A stretch of DNA of 26,679 nt, taken from contig JAGWGS010000002.1 of NCBI GenBank assembly GCA_028867235.1, positions 1 through 26,679 of the forward strand, in the 5' to 3' direction. Source of the stretch: Nitrososphaerota archaeon (lineage in GTDB: Archaea > Thermoproteota > Nitrososphaeria > Nitrososphaerales > Nitrosopumilaceae). Of this stretch, positions 1-7,700 are shown one piece after another (the stretch's first letter is position 1; the number at the start of each line of letters is the position of its first letter). The position numbers and the translations under genes were made by a program. The notes below the pieces were generated by a model, which had not been told where the DNA came from, made no database searches, and saw only the letters and a list, made by a program, of their open reading frames with translations.

Positions 1-258
1 TCAGCTACTAGACCAACCAAGTCTCAATCTCAACCACTATCTGATTCCATGGTAACATCTGAAACATTCTCAGCTACTAGACCAACCAAGTCTCAATCTC
101 AACCACTATCTGATTCCATGGTAACATCTGAAACATTCTCAGCTACACGTCCTATTACCACCAGATCTCAACCACTATCTGATTCCATGGTAACATCTGA
201 AACATTCTCAGCTACTAGACCAGCTACTACCAAGTCTCAACCACTATCTGACAACCTA
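1..258 (+). repeat. 69-bp in-frame tandem repeats, 3.7 copies visible
   Basis: Units begin at 1, 70, 139 and 208, each starting with TCAGCTAC and exactly 69 bp long; the last is partial and dissolves after about base 252. Units 1 and 2 are identical over their full length as far as I can compare them. Units 3 and 4 differ in the few codons after ATRP (ITTR and ATTK replace TKSQ). The array continues beyond the left edge. Identity at synonymous sites points to recent expansion by slippage or unequal recombination. Confidence 0.93.
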
Positions 259-3060
259 CGCATTACTGATTCCATCTCATTTAGTGGTTCAATTATACTC
301 AAGACAATCTCTGGAAGCTCATTTGTATCTGGTGCATCGTATCTTATAATACCAAATCCATCAACAGGTAAAGGATCTGTTACAGTTACAGATACTGCAA
401 ACAATGGCATAATCAAGATTGTATCTGCACTCTATGGTACATACAATGTAACCCAGACCACAACTCCATCATCGTATAGCGTTCTAGTACCATCTAATTT
501 TGTTACAGTATCATCAGATCATAACAACGCAACAAACACATTCACAATGATATCTACTAGTACCAATATATCACAACTATCAGCTACCAAATCCGAATCC
601 CCAGATCTCAATTCTACAACTCTTGATACTTGGAAGAATACATATCAAGTGAAGATAATCAATGGTTCACAGACGGGTACGTTATCTACAGTACATGAAT
701 TACCCTCACTAATTGTAGCAGGTTCACAAAACACCAATGCAATAAACTCTGCAATTTCTTCCCAATCATCAATTAGTCTGGCTACAACGTTATCCCAGCT
801 AACATCAGGCACCGCTGTGATGGATACACTCAAAGTGCCAAACTATACAATGCCTACCTCGTCTAGTCTTACGGTGGTCTTGCCTTCCTTTGTGGCCTCT
901 GGTTCTTCAAGCAATAGCCAATTTGTAACCACACCATCTATTCCAAAAATTACTCCAGGGCAACAATTCATACTTCCAGTACAGAGTAATTCCATATTAT
1001 CCACAGGTGGATTAAAACAAATGAATATCACACCATCTAGTTCAGTATCCTCTACTGGAAACGCAAAATCAGAATGGTTTGTTGTAGAGAGCAACAATCA
1101 GGTGCCATCAAGTATAACCCAGCTATCTAGTAGTGGAATCACAGGTGATACAGCATTGTTTGTACAAGTAAAATATCCATATGAAGATACCAATACTGGA
1201 ATCAACTGGAATAATCCATCCAACTTTGCAACATCGCCCATACTGGATGTCTATGTATCAAAGTCATTAGGCTCAGTACAAAAAGATGCAAATGGTTGTC
1301 CAGTGGTTACTGTATACACACTTGTAGGATCTACATGGACATCATCAGGAATAACCGTATTGTCAACAACTTCTGTAGACTCGTCACAATGTGACATCAA
1401 GTTCCAGACTCCTCACTTTTCTAGTTTCAGTGTGGTGGCAAGTACATCATCTGGAGGTACAAGTTCAGGAACATCATCTAGTGGAACAGGCACATCATCT
1501 AGTGGAGCAAGTTCAGGAACAGGAGGTGGAGGTACTGGAGTAGGATTTGGAGTAGGTACATATGGCACGTCATCAAATGGTACAGCAGCTCCTTACCTTA
1601 AGATAGAAAAGATATCTTATGATACCTGTTACAAGCAGATTGCAACAATCCAGGTTGCAACAGATGCAAGTGATGTAGATCCAATGGTGATTGTTCGCAC
1701 ATCTGTGACTGGTGTAGTAAGTGCCAAGCTAACAACAGACCAGCCGTTTGCACAAGAAAATACCAATTCCACCATACGCCACCTAGTATACCAAGCCTCG
1801 CTCTCTCCAAAAGAGACATCATTTGAGGTAGTTGCACTAGAGTCTGTAAACCATAACATATTCTCAGTAGGAAAGACAGTAAACGTCAATGGTTGTGGAG
1901 AGAACCTGGACTATACTCAGACTGAACCTTCAGCCTCTCCTGTACCCGTTGATCTATCTGCACCAAAGATATTTGATATACGAGTTCAAATAGGAAATGG
2001 AACAAAGCAACCTGCCGATTCTACACAATTTGTAGACAATAAGCCACTTGTAGTGTATGCAATTGTGGACACGCCAACACAGATAACATCATCTGAATTG
2101 CGATTTGCAGATATTTCAGATAGCTCTGGACAATACAATGGAATCACAATGGATGTTGTACCATTACAGATATCAAACAGCACATATCTCTTGTCCGGAA
2201 TAATTAATTCAGACCAATTAAAGACACCTGCAATCAAGTACTGGATACATGTAGAAAACAATGCAAACAAGAAAATGGATTCAGACACTTATACCATAGG
2301 AGTAAAACCAGCCTATCCAATTCTTGGTGATATAGATCTTGATGCCAAGGCTGCAAGAATGGAGGGTACAATTGGTCATCCAACTGCATACTTTAGCAAC
2401 AACTCTACCGGACCAGTGTATGGTAATATAGAACTAGCAGTAAATGGAACTGTAGTATACACCTCACCATCTCAGATATTCAATGTTGGACAGACCGCGA
2501 TACCTCTCCAATGGAAGGCCATTACAGTTGGCAAGGTCTTAACCTACCAACTGCAAGCAAGGGCAGAGATCTTTGGTAAGGAAATTGTAGATACCATCCC
2601 CTCTCATGTATCTACATTCCCAGGAACTGACAACATCTACTTGTCTCATATGACCAGTGTTAATGATGTATCATTATCCAATGTAACTATAGCACGAGCA
2701 TCAGTGCTATATTCTTCATTTGTAAATGACGGTACAATGAGATACAAGGTAACTTCACCAGACGGTACATGTGTAATTGGGCCATCAAATAGCTGCCTTG
2801 TCTCATCATCTACTCTAGGAAATTCAGGAGGAATAAAATCAATCACACTTGGAGACCAGGTTTATAGAGTAAGATATACCGGATTTAATGATGTTCTTGA
2901 GAGATTCTCTATAACCTCAGCAGATTCTCTTGCGGGTGATTGGAAAGTCGAGATTGACTCTACAGATACCATGATGCCTATGGCTCATGCAATGGATGAT
3001 GTCATACTTAAGGTCAAATACAGAGCAGTAGATACTCCATTTATCACTGAAAAGCCTTGA
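1..3060 (+). CDS. Large secreted/surface repeat protein, 5'-truncated by window edge
   Basis: The frame is open from base 1, so the real start and any signal peptide lie to the left; 1019 residues are visible. Order of parts: about 86 residues of 23-residue tandem repeats (core SQPLSDSMVTSETFSATRP), a Ser/Thr-rich beta-type region, a segment ending TPHFSSFSVVAS that resembles the sequence often found before low-complexity stalks in archaeal surface proteins, a Gly/Ser/Thr linker (about residues 482-525), then a C-terminal region of about 490 residues with paired cysteines (DTCYKQ, NGCGEN, DGTCVIGPSNSC) suggesting extracellular disulfides. N-x-S/T sequons are frequent throughout. No C-terminal membrane anchor is visible. 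The gene converges on glyS with an 11-bp gap. I infer a cell-surface or S-layer-associated protein; the exact role is unknown. Being extracellular is much more certain than any function. Confidence 0.7.
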   Translation, partial: SATRPTKSQSQPLSDSMVTSETFSATRPTKSQSQPLSDSMVTSETFSATRPITTRSQPLSDSMVTSETFSATRPATTKSQPLSDNLRITDSISFSGSIILKTISGSSFVSGASYLIIPNPSTGKGSVTVTDTANNGIIKIVSALYGTYNVTQTTTPSSYSVLVPSNFVTVSSDHNNATNTFTMISTSTNISQLSATKSESPDLNSTTLDTWKNTYQVKIINGSQTGTLSTVHELPSLIVAGSQNTNAINSAISSQSSISLATTLSQLTSGTAVMDTLKVPNYTMPTSSSLTVVLPSFVASGSSSNSQFVTTPSIPKITPGQQFILPVQSNSILSTGGLKQMNITPSSSVSSTGNAKSEWFVVESNNQVPSSITQLSSSGITGDTALFVQVKYPYEDTNTGINWNNPSNFATSPILDVYVSKSLGSVQKDANGCPVVTVYTLVGSTWTSSGITVLSTTSVDSSQCDIKFQTPHFSSFSVVASTSSGGTSSGTSSSGTGTSSSGASSGTGGGGTGVGFGVGTYGTSSNGTAAPYLKIEKISYDTCYKQIATIQVATDASDVDPMVIVRTSVTGVVSAKLTTDQPFAQENTNSTIRHLVYQASLSPKETSFEVVALESVNHNIFSVGKTVNVNGCGENLDYTQTEPSASPVPVDLSAPKIFDIRVQIGNGTKQPADSTQFVDNKPLVVYAIVDTPTQITSSELRFADISDSSGQYNGITMDVVPLQISNSTYLLSGIINSDQLKTPAIKYWIHVENNANKKMDSDTYTIGVKPAYPILGDIDLDAKAARMEGTIGHPTAYFSNNSTGPVYGNIELAVNGTVVYTSPSQIFNVGQTAIPLQWKAITVGKVLTYQLQARAEIFGKEIVDTIPSHVSTFPGTDNIYLSHMTSVNDVSLSNVTIARASVLYSSFVNDGTMRYKVTSPDGTCVIGPSNSCLVSSSTLGNSGGIKSITLGDQVYRVRYTGFNDVLERFSITSADSLAGDWKVEIDSTDTMMPMAHAMDDVILKVKYRAVDTPFITEKP
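1447..1566 (+). repeat. Low-complexity Gly/Ser/Thr linker with 15-bp direct repeats
   Basis: This stretch encodes almost only Ser, Gly and Thr and separates the N- and C-terminal halves of the surface protein. ACATCATCTAGTGGA occurs exactly at 1471-1485 and again at 1492-1506, so the linker probably grows and shrinks by slippage. A flexible, probably glycosylated stalk is the likely role. Confidence 0.75.
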
Positions 3061-3071
3061 TATACAAAAAC

Positions 3072-4529
3072 TCAAGGAAACGCTGTTGCTTTTGCCAAGT
3101 GGGAATCAAGCTCTGATATCTTTATTCTTTCCTGGCTCATGGAATCCCGATTTCGTATTGTTACGGTGTCATCTTCTAATGTCTGGTGATCAATTGTAAC
3201 TGCAAATGGAGCACCAACCTCATCAAGCCTTCTGTATCTTCTACCTATTGCACCAGAGTGGTCTAAAAATGCATCATATTTTTTTCGTAGTATCATGTAT
3301 ACTTCTTCTGTCTTTTCAGCAAGCCCGTCCTTTTTTACAAGAGACAATACCCCGACATGAATTGGGGACAGATATGGTTCCAAAGACAGCACAACTCTGT
3401 CATTTTCCTTGTCTTCACGTAGTCTATGTTCTATCATGGTGTATAAACTTCGGTCTATTCCCATTGATATCTCAAAGACATGTGGTAAAACCTTGGTATC
3501 CCCATCCATTATCTCAAATTTCTCCTTGCTTACACTTGCATGATTCTTCAAATCATAATCTGATCTATAGTTGCACGCAACAAGCTCAAGCCATCCTGTG
3601 TTTGTCTGTACCTCAAAATCAAATGCAACAGTGGCATAGAATGCCTTTTCCTTGTCTCCTAGTTTTCTAAATCTACTTTTTGTTACATCAATTCCAGTCT
3701 TTTGGTAAAACTCTACAAGCAATCCTAGATAGTATGCAACAAGCTTGTTTGGCACCAAACCCTTGTCCAGTGCCTCCTTGCATGTCATATTTTTTATGGT
3801 ATCATCTATCATTATTCTTATCTGGGTGTTTTCCACCTCTGCAAACTTGGCAAGATCATTCAGATTTTCAGGATTGCAAAAGACCTCTATTTCTGCCTGG
3901 TAAAATTCTCTCAACCTAAGAAGGCTTTGTCTTGGTGATATTTCATTTCTGAAACTCTTTCCTATCTGTGCTACCCCTATTGGGAGTTTTCCCCGCATAG
4001 TCTTGTATAACCTTGGAAAATCAACAAAGATAGACTGACATGTCTCCGGTCTAAGGTATGCCGATTCTCCCTGCGCACCTATTCCTACCTTGAACATCAT
4101 GTTGAATTTGTTTATCTTTTCAAAATTTCCTTTACACTTGGGGCAAACAATTTTTCTCTCTTCTACTACTTTGTCAAATTCTTCAAGATCTGCACTTTCT
4201 GGAACTGTAATGCCTGTAATTTCTTCTATCATCTTGTCTGCCCTAAAGATTGATTTGCACTTGGTACATTTTGCAATTGGATCTGCAAAACTTGCAAGGT
4301 GACCGGATGCAACAAAAACATTCTCTGACATAATCTGGGAACCGTCAATCTCCCACATCCTATCTCTTCTTACAAGTTCTCTTCTCCATAATTCAATAAA
4401 CTTGTTCTTTAGGTTGACACCTGATGGACCATACTCCCAAAATCCAGCCTGAGCATCTGAGTATATTTCACAACTTGGAAAATAAAATCCCCGTTCAAGC
4501 GCAAGTTGCATTATCTGTTCATAATCCAT
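3072..4529 (-). CDS. glyS: Glycyl-tRNA synthetase (class II, homodimeric type)
   Basis: The product charges tRNA-Gly with glycine using ATP in the cytoplasm. The 485-residue protein has the class II core: an N-terminal catalytic stretch with FWEYGPSG (30-37), a zinc-type insertion with Cys88/Cys91 and Cys129/Cys132, the ligand loop RPETCQSIF (160-168), motif 2 around SFRNEISPR (192-200) continuing to LREFYQAEIE, and motif 3 with GIDRSLY. The C-terminal part is the anticodon-binding domain (SPIHVGVLSL onward). The family consensus in the ligand loop is RPETAQGIF, so Cys and Ser replace Ala and Gly here. It starts 10 bp after the end of nfo and probably shares its transcript. A tRNA-Gly(CCC) gene lies 9 kb away. 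Start ATG at 4529 fits the family N-terminus (ALERGFYFPS). Confidence 0.95.
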   Translation of the reverse strand: MDYEQIMQLALERGFYFPSCEIYSDAQAGFWEYGPSGVNLKNKFIELWRRELVRRDRMWEIDGSQIMSENVFVASGHLASFADPIAKCTKCKSIFRADKMIEEITGITVPESADLEEFDKVVEERKIVCPKCKGNFEKINKFNMMFKVGIGAQGESAYLRPETCQSIFVDFPRLYKTMRGKLPIGVAQIGKSFRNEISPRQSLLRLREFYQAEIEVFCNPENLNDLAKFAEVENTQIRIMIDDTIKNMTCKEALDKGLVPNKLVAYYLGLLVEFYQKTGIDVTKSRFRKLGDKEKAFYATVAFDFEVQTNTGWLELVACNYRSDYDLKNHASVSKEKFEIMDGDTKVLPHVFEISMGIDRSLYTMIEHRLREDKENDRVVLSLEPYLSPIHVGVLSLVKKDGLAEKTEEVYMILRKKYDAFLDHSGAIGRRYRRLDEVGAPFAVTIDHQTLEDDTVTIRNRDSMSQERIKISELDSHLAKATAFP

Positions 4530-4539
4530 AAAATCACAA

Positions 4540-5385
4540 TTATCTTGCCAATTCTTTTACCTTATTCAAGTTTCCGACATCATCACGTCTCTCATCAATC
4601 GGAGTCTCTAAAATTATTGGAATTTTTTTGCGGTTAATTGCCTTTATGATATATCTCATGCCTTTTTCACCAATGTAACCAAGCCCAATGTGTTCATGTC
4701 TATCCAGGTTACTTCCAAGCTCTCCCTTGGAGTCATTTAGGTGCAATATCTTCAAGTGTTCAAATCCTATCGCACTGTCAAATCTCTCAAGTGTTGCAGC
4801 TGCGCCCTTTTCTGTGCTCATGTCATAACCAAATGCAAAAGCATGACACGTATCAAAACATATACCAAATCTCTTTGAAGGCTTTAGCTGGGCCAAGATA
4901 GAACCAAGCTGATCAAGATCAGAACCAACACTATTTTTTTGTCCTGCCGTATTTTCTAAAAGTATCATTACATCATCCGGTGTATCTATAGCTGCCTTGG
5001 TAAATGCCCTGATAAGCATCTCTATTCCCTTCTTGTCCCCCTTGCCCTTGTGGCTGCCAAGGTGTGCAACAATATATGGAATCCCAATCTTGCTGCATCT
5101 TTTTATTTCATCAATGAGAGAATCAAGGGATCTTGCAAAAGGGTCCTCATCTGGAGAGGAAAGATTTGGAAGATATGGCATGTGCGCTACTGTTGCTAAC
5201 CTATCTATCTTGCTATTGGCAAGTTTTTCTTTAAAACTTGTTACATCATCACCTGAAAGGGGTTTTGCTGCCCATCCTCTTGGGTTACGGGTAAAGATCT
5301 GAAAAGCTGTACATCCGGTCGTAACTGCATTATCGACTGCCTTGTCTATTGAACCTGCAATGGATACATGCAATCCAACCTGCAT
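4540..5385 (-). CDS. nfo: Endonuclease IV (AP endonuclease, TIM-barrel type)
   Basis: This is a class II abasic-site endonuclease that cuts 5' to AP sites in base-excision repair and needs a three-metal zinc centre. The 281-residue length is typical. The opening MQVGLHVSIAGS matches the family N-terminus. Conserved metal-ligand blocks are visible in order: AHLGSHKGKG, LLENTAGQ, GICFDTCHAFAFGYD, LHLNDSKGELGSNLDRHEHIG and ILETP. It is the first gene of a probable two-gene transcript with glyS (10-bp gap) and diverges from priL across a 99-bp intergenic region. A TATA-like TTTAAATTAT lies about 25 nt before the ATG, so the mRNA is probably leaderless. Confidence 0.96.
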   Translation of the reverse strand: MQVGLHVSIAGSIDKAVDNAVTTGCTAFQIFTRNPRGWAAKPLSGDDVTSFKEKLANSKIDRLATVAHMPYLPNLSSPDEDPFARSLDSLIDEIKRCSKIGIPYIVAHLGSHKGKGDKKGIEMLIRAFTKAAIDTPDDVMILLENTAGQKNSVGSDLDQLGSILAQLKPSKRFGICFDTCHAFAFGYDMSTEKGAAATLERFDSAIGFEHLKILHLNDSKGELGSNLDRHEHIGLGYIGEKGMRYIIKAINRKKIPIILETPIDERRDDVGNLNKVKELAR

Positions 5386-5404
5386 GTCACTAGTTTATCT
5401 GAGG

Positions 5405-5414
5405 ATAATTTAAA
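5405..5414 (-). promoter_or_regulatory. TATA-like element for nfo-glyS
   Basis: Read on the minus strand this gives TTTAAATTAT, centred about 25 nt before the nfo ATG at 5385, the usual TATA-to-start spacing of a leaderless archaeal mRNA. Confidence 0.5.
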
Positions 5415-5455
5415 CTCGTGTGAGATATCTGTTTTTGCAAAAAGTTCTAGTCAAA

Positions 5456-5463
5456 TTTTTATG
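5456..5463 (+). promoter_or_regulatory. TATA-like element for priL-priS
   Basis: TTTTTATG is centred about 25 nt before the priL ATG at 5485. No Shine-Dalgarno sequence precedes that ATG, so a leaderless transcript is likely. Confidence 0.45.
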
Positions 5464-5484
5464 GTTAGCAAGAACAATTAAGAC

Positions 5485-6495
5485 ATGTTAAAGATTGGGG
5501 TAAAAGATCTGGCAAAATATCCTTTTTTGACAGAAGCTGGTGAGTATCTAAGAGATACCGGACTGAGTCTTGAACAGCTTGGCCACTCTGATTGGAAGCC
5601 CATTGTGGAAAAGGCATATGGAAGAATTGTAGTTGCCTCATCTGGTCAAATATATAATTCTGATCTTGATGCACTTGACAACGACTCTGAGCTATTGTCA
5701 TTTATCGTTGCAATTATCTTGTTAAAATCTGCAGGTATGGCTACTCTGATCAAAAGGTTTTCACTTGCAGAATCACGAAGAGCAGAACGATATCTTCAGC
5801 AGGATCTATATGCAAGTAGGGAAAAGAAAAATCTCGAGTTACCATTAAAGATAATCCGCGATATATTTTCTGTAAATGTATTAATTGACAATGACGAATT
5901 TGTAATAAAAATACCTGACTATGTAAAAAGATCAGTACATTTTCATGAAAAAGAATGGAAGCTAGTAAACCGAAGAATTTCAAATGGATATGTGTATCTT
6001 AGTGCACATGAAACAGTAAGGTTGATTCGTGCAGAACTTGGGGAGTATATCAATACAAGAATCCAATCTGTAAACATTAGTTCTATACCTGAGAGCTTTA
6101 GACAAAGAGTTCAGGATCTTGTAGCACTTGCCAAAAAGTTTTCTGATACAACTTTTGTTTCATCTGAATATCCTCCATGTGTAAAACATGGAATTGAAGT
6201 TTTGGAAAAAGGAGAGAACTTGCCGCATTCTGGAAGATTCTTACTTGCTACTTATCTTCTCTCCAAGGGACAGACAGTAGACCAAATTGCTCCTTTGTTT
6301 AAAAATGCACCAGACTATAATGAAAGAACTACACGATATCAACTTGAACACATATCTGGCTCGTCTGGAAGTGGTACAAAATACCAATGTCCTTCATGTG
6401 AAAAACTTAGAAGTGAGAGCCTCTGTTTTGCAATTCCTGACTGTAATGGAATAATAAATCCAGTACAATTTGGTAAAAAGAGGAAGACATCATGA
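5485..6495 (+). CDS. priL: DNA primase large subunit PriL
   Basis: This is the regulatory subunit of the archaeal/eukaryotic primase, which works with PriS to make replication primers. The 336-residue protein has an N-terminal helical region and a C-terminal iron-sulfur domain. Candidate 4Fe-4S ligands are Cys232 (EYPPCVKHG), Cys302 and Cys305 (YQCPSCEKL) and Cys314 or Cys320. HSGRFLLATYLLSKG (248-262) is a typical PriL block. The last codons overlap priS by 4 bp (ATGA), implying translational coupling and equal amounts of the two subunits. Start ATG 5485 is supported by the upstream TATA-like element. Confidence 0.94.
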   Translation: MLKIGVKDLAKYPFLTEAGEYLRDTGLSLEQLGHSDWKPIVEKAYGRIVVASSGQIYNSDLDALDNDSELLSFIVAIILLKSAGMATLIKRFSLAESRRAERYLQQDLYASREKKNLELPLKIIRDIFSVNVLIDNDEFVIKIPDYVKRSVHFHEKEWKLVNRRISNGYVYLSAHETVRLIRAELGEYINTRIQSVNISSIPESFRQRVQDLVALAKKFSDTTFVSSEYPPCVKHGIEVLEKGENLPHSGRFLLATYLLSKGQTVDQIAPLFKNAPDYNERTTRYQLEHISGSSGSGTKYQCPSCEKLRSESLCFAIPDCNGIINPVQFGKKRKTS

Positions 6496-7616
6496 ATGAA
6501 AAAAATACATTGTTTGTCGAGTCTGCATTCAAGGAATATTATTTTAATAGATTTGATTTGATACATGTACCACAAAAGGCATCTGAACGGGAATTTGGAT
6601 ATCAGAAATTCAACTCTGGAATGACAAGACATCTTGTGATAAGAAATGACAAGGAGTTACGTTTGTTGTTGATGAAAGAAGTTCCTTCTGATGTGTATTG
6701 TTCAAATGCATACTATTCATTTCCGGGCCTTCCAATGGCAGAAAAAGATTGGAAAGGTGCTGACTTGATATTTGATATTGATGCAAAAGACCTTGGGTTA
6801 CCGTGCAGACAAGATCACACCGTATTCAAATGTAGCTCTTGTGGGCATGGTATCATTGGGTTCCAGCCAAAATGCCAACAATGTGACTCTACCAAGTTCG
6901 AGTCCGTGTCAACTACATGCAAAATCTGTATCTCTGAATCAAAGAATCAAGTAACAAGACTGGTTGATGTTCTAACATCTGATCTTGGTATAAAAAAAGA
7001 AGAGATTGAGGTATATTTTTCTGGAAATGAAGGGTTTCACATGCGAGTAACCAACTCTGATTATGAATCTCTTGGATCTCATGAAAGGGCAGACTTGGCA
7101 GATTATATCATGTTCAACGGTGCAATACCAGAATCATTTGGGGTTCCAAGGCAATCCAACTCCAAAGTATCTCTTCCTTCCACTGATGAGAAAGGATGGA
7201 GGGGCAGAGTTGCACGCAAGTTATTCTCATCAAAATCCAAGGCGCCAAAAATTTCAAAGGATATTATTGCAAATGGCCATACTACATTCCAGGTACAGCT
7301 AGATGAGATAAAAAAAACCATGGGTGTAAAGATAGATCCAAAAGTTACCATGGATATTCATAGAATATTTCGACTAGAGGGCTCAATAAACAGCAAAAGT
7401 GGCCTTGCAAAGATCCAGTGCACCGACCTTGATTCTTTTGATCCCTTTCAGAGTGCATGTTTGCTTGGAGATGACTCTGTGGATATACTAGTGGACTGTC
7501 CTACACAGATTAGACTAAAAAACAAAAAATTTGGGCCATACAAAAATGAGAAGGTTTCAATGCCAAAATATGCTGCAGTATACATGCTTTGCAAAGGTTT
7601 GGGAAATATATTATGA
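6492..7616 (+). CDS. priS: DNA primase catalytic small subunit PriS
   Basis: This is the catalytic subunit of archaeal DNA primase and belongs to the archaeo-eukaryotic primase fold. In the 374-residue protein the metal-binding acidic pair is Asp95/Asp97 in LIFDIDAKDL, and the nucleotide-binding motif is YFSGNEGFHMRV (175-186). Between them sits a zinc knuckle with Cys114, Cys117, Cys128 and Cys131, plus a further Cys143/Cys146 pair. The later block KVTMDIHRIFRLEGSINSKSGL carries the conserved His and basic residues of the family. The start overlaps the priL stop. Confidence 0.95.
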   Translation: MNEKNTLFVESAFKEYYFNRFDLIHVPQKASEREFGYQKFNSGMTRHLVIRNDKELRLLLMKEVPSDVYCSNAYYSFPGLPMAEKDWKGADLIFDIDAKDLGLPCRQDHTVFKCSSCGHGIIGFQPKCQQCDSTKFESVSTTCKICISESKNQVTRLVDVLTSDLGIKKEEIEVYFSGNEGFHMRVTNSDYESLGSHERADLADYIMFNGAIPESFGVPRQSNSKVSLPSTDEKGWRGRVARKLFSSKSKAPKISKDIIANGHTTFQVQLDEIKKTMGVKIDPKVTMDIHRIFRLEGSINSKSGLAKIQCTDLDSFDPFQSACLLGDDSVDILVDCPTQIRLKNKKFGPYKNEKVSMPKYAAVYMLCKGLGNIL

Positions 7617-7684
7617 CAAGATCCTACTTGACTTATTAATGGTATTTTGCAAAAGAAACTAGGTAGAGATTGATTTGACACAAA

Positions 7685-7691
7685 GTGAGGT
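7685..7691 (+). promoter_or_regulatory. Shine-Dalgarno-like GTGAGGT before TTG start
   Basis: GTGAGGT lies about 9 nt before the TTG at 7701. An in-frame TGA at 7686 leaves this TTG as the only reasonable start. Most other genes here lack such a site, so this one probably has a real 5' leader. Confidence 0.4.
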
Positions 7692-7700
7692 AGTCTAATT

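Noticed and set aside
1..258. CRISPR-like array
   Set aside because: The 69-bp units are contiguous with no unique spacers, and all are in one coding frame, so they are protein repeats.
2940..3057. C-terminal membrane anchor or sorting signal on the surface protein
   Set aside because: The last 40 residues are charged and polar, with no hydrophobic stretch, so no anchor can be claimed.
3206..3670. 154-codon open frame on + inside glyS
   Set aside because: It lies antisense to a clear glyS gene, has no family-like motif, and its composition (many Leu, His, Gln, Pro) is what an antisense frame of this gene gives.
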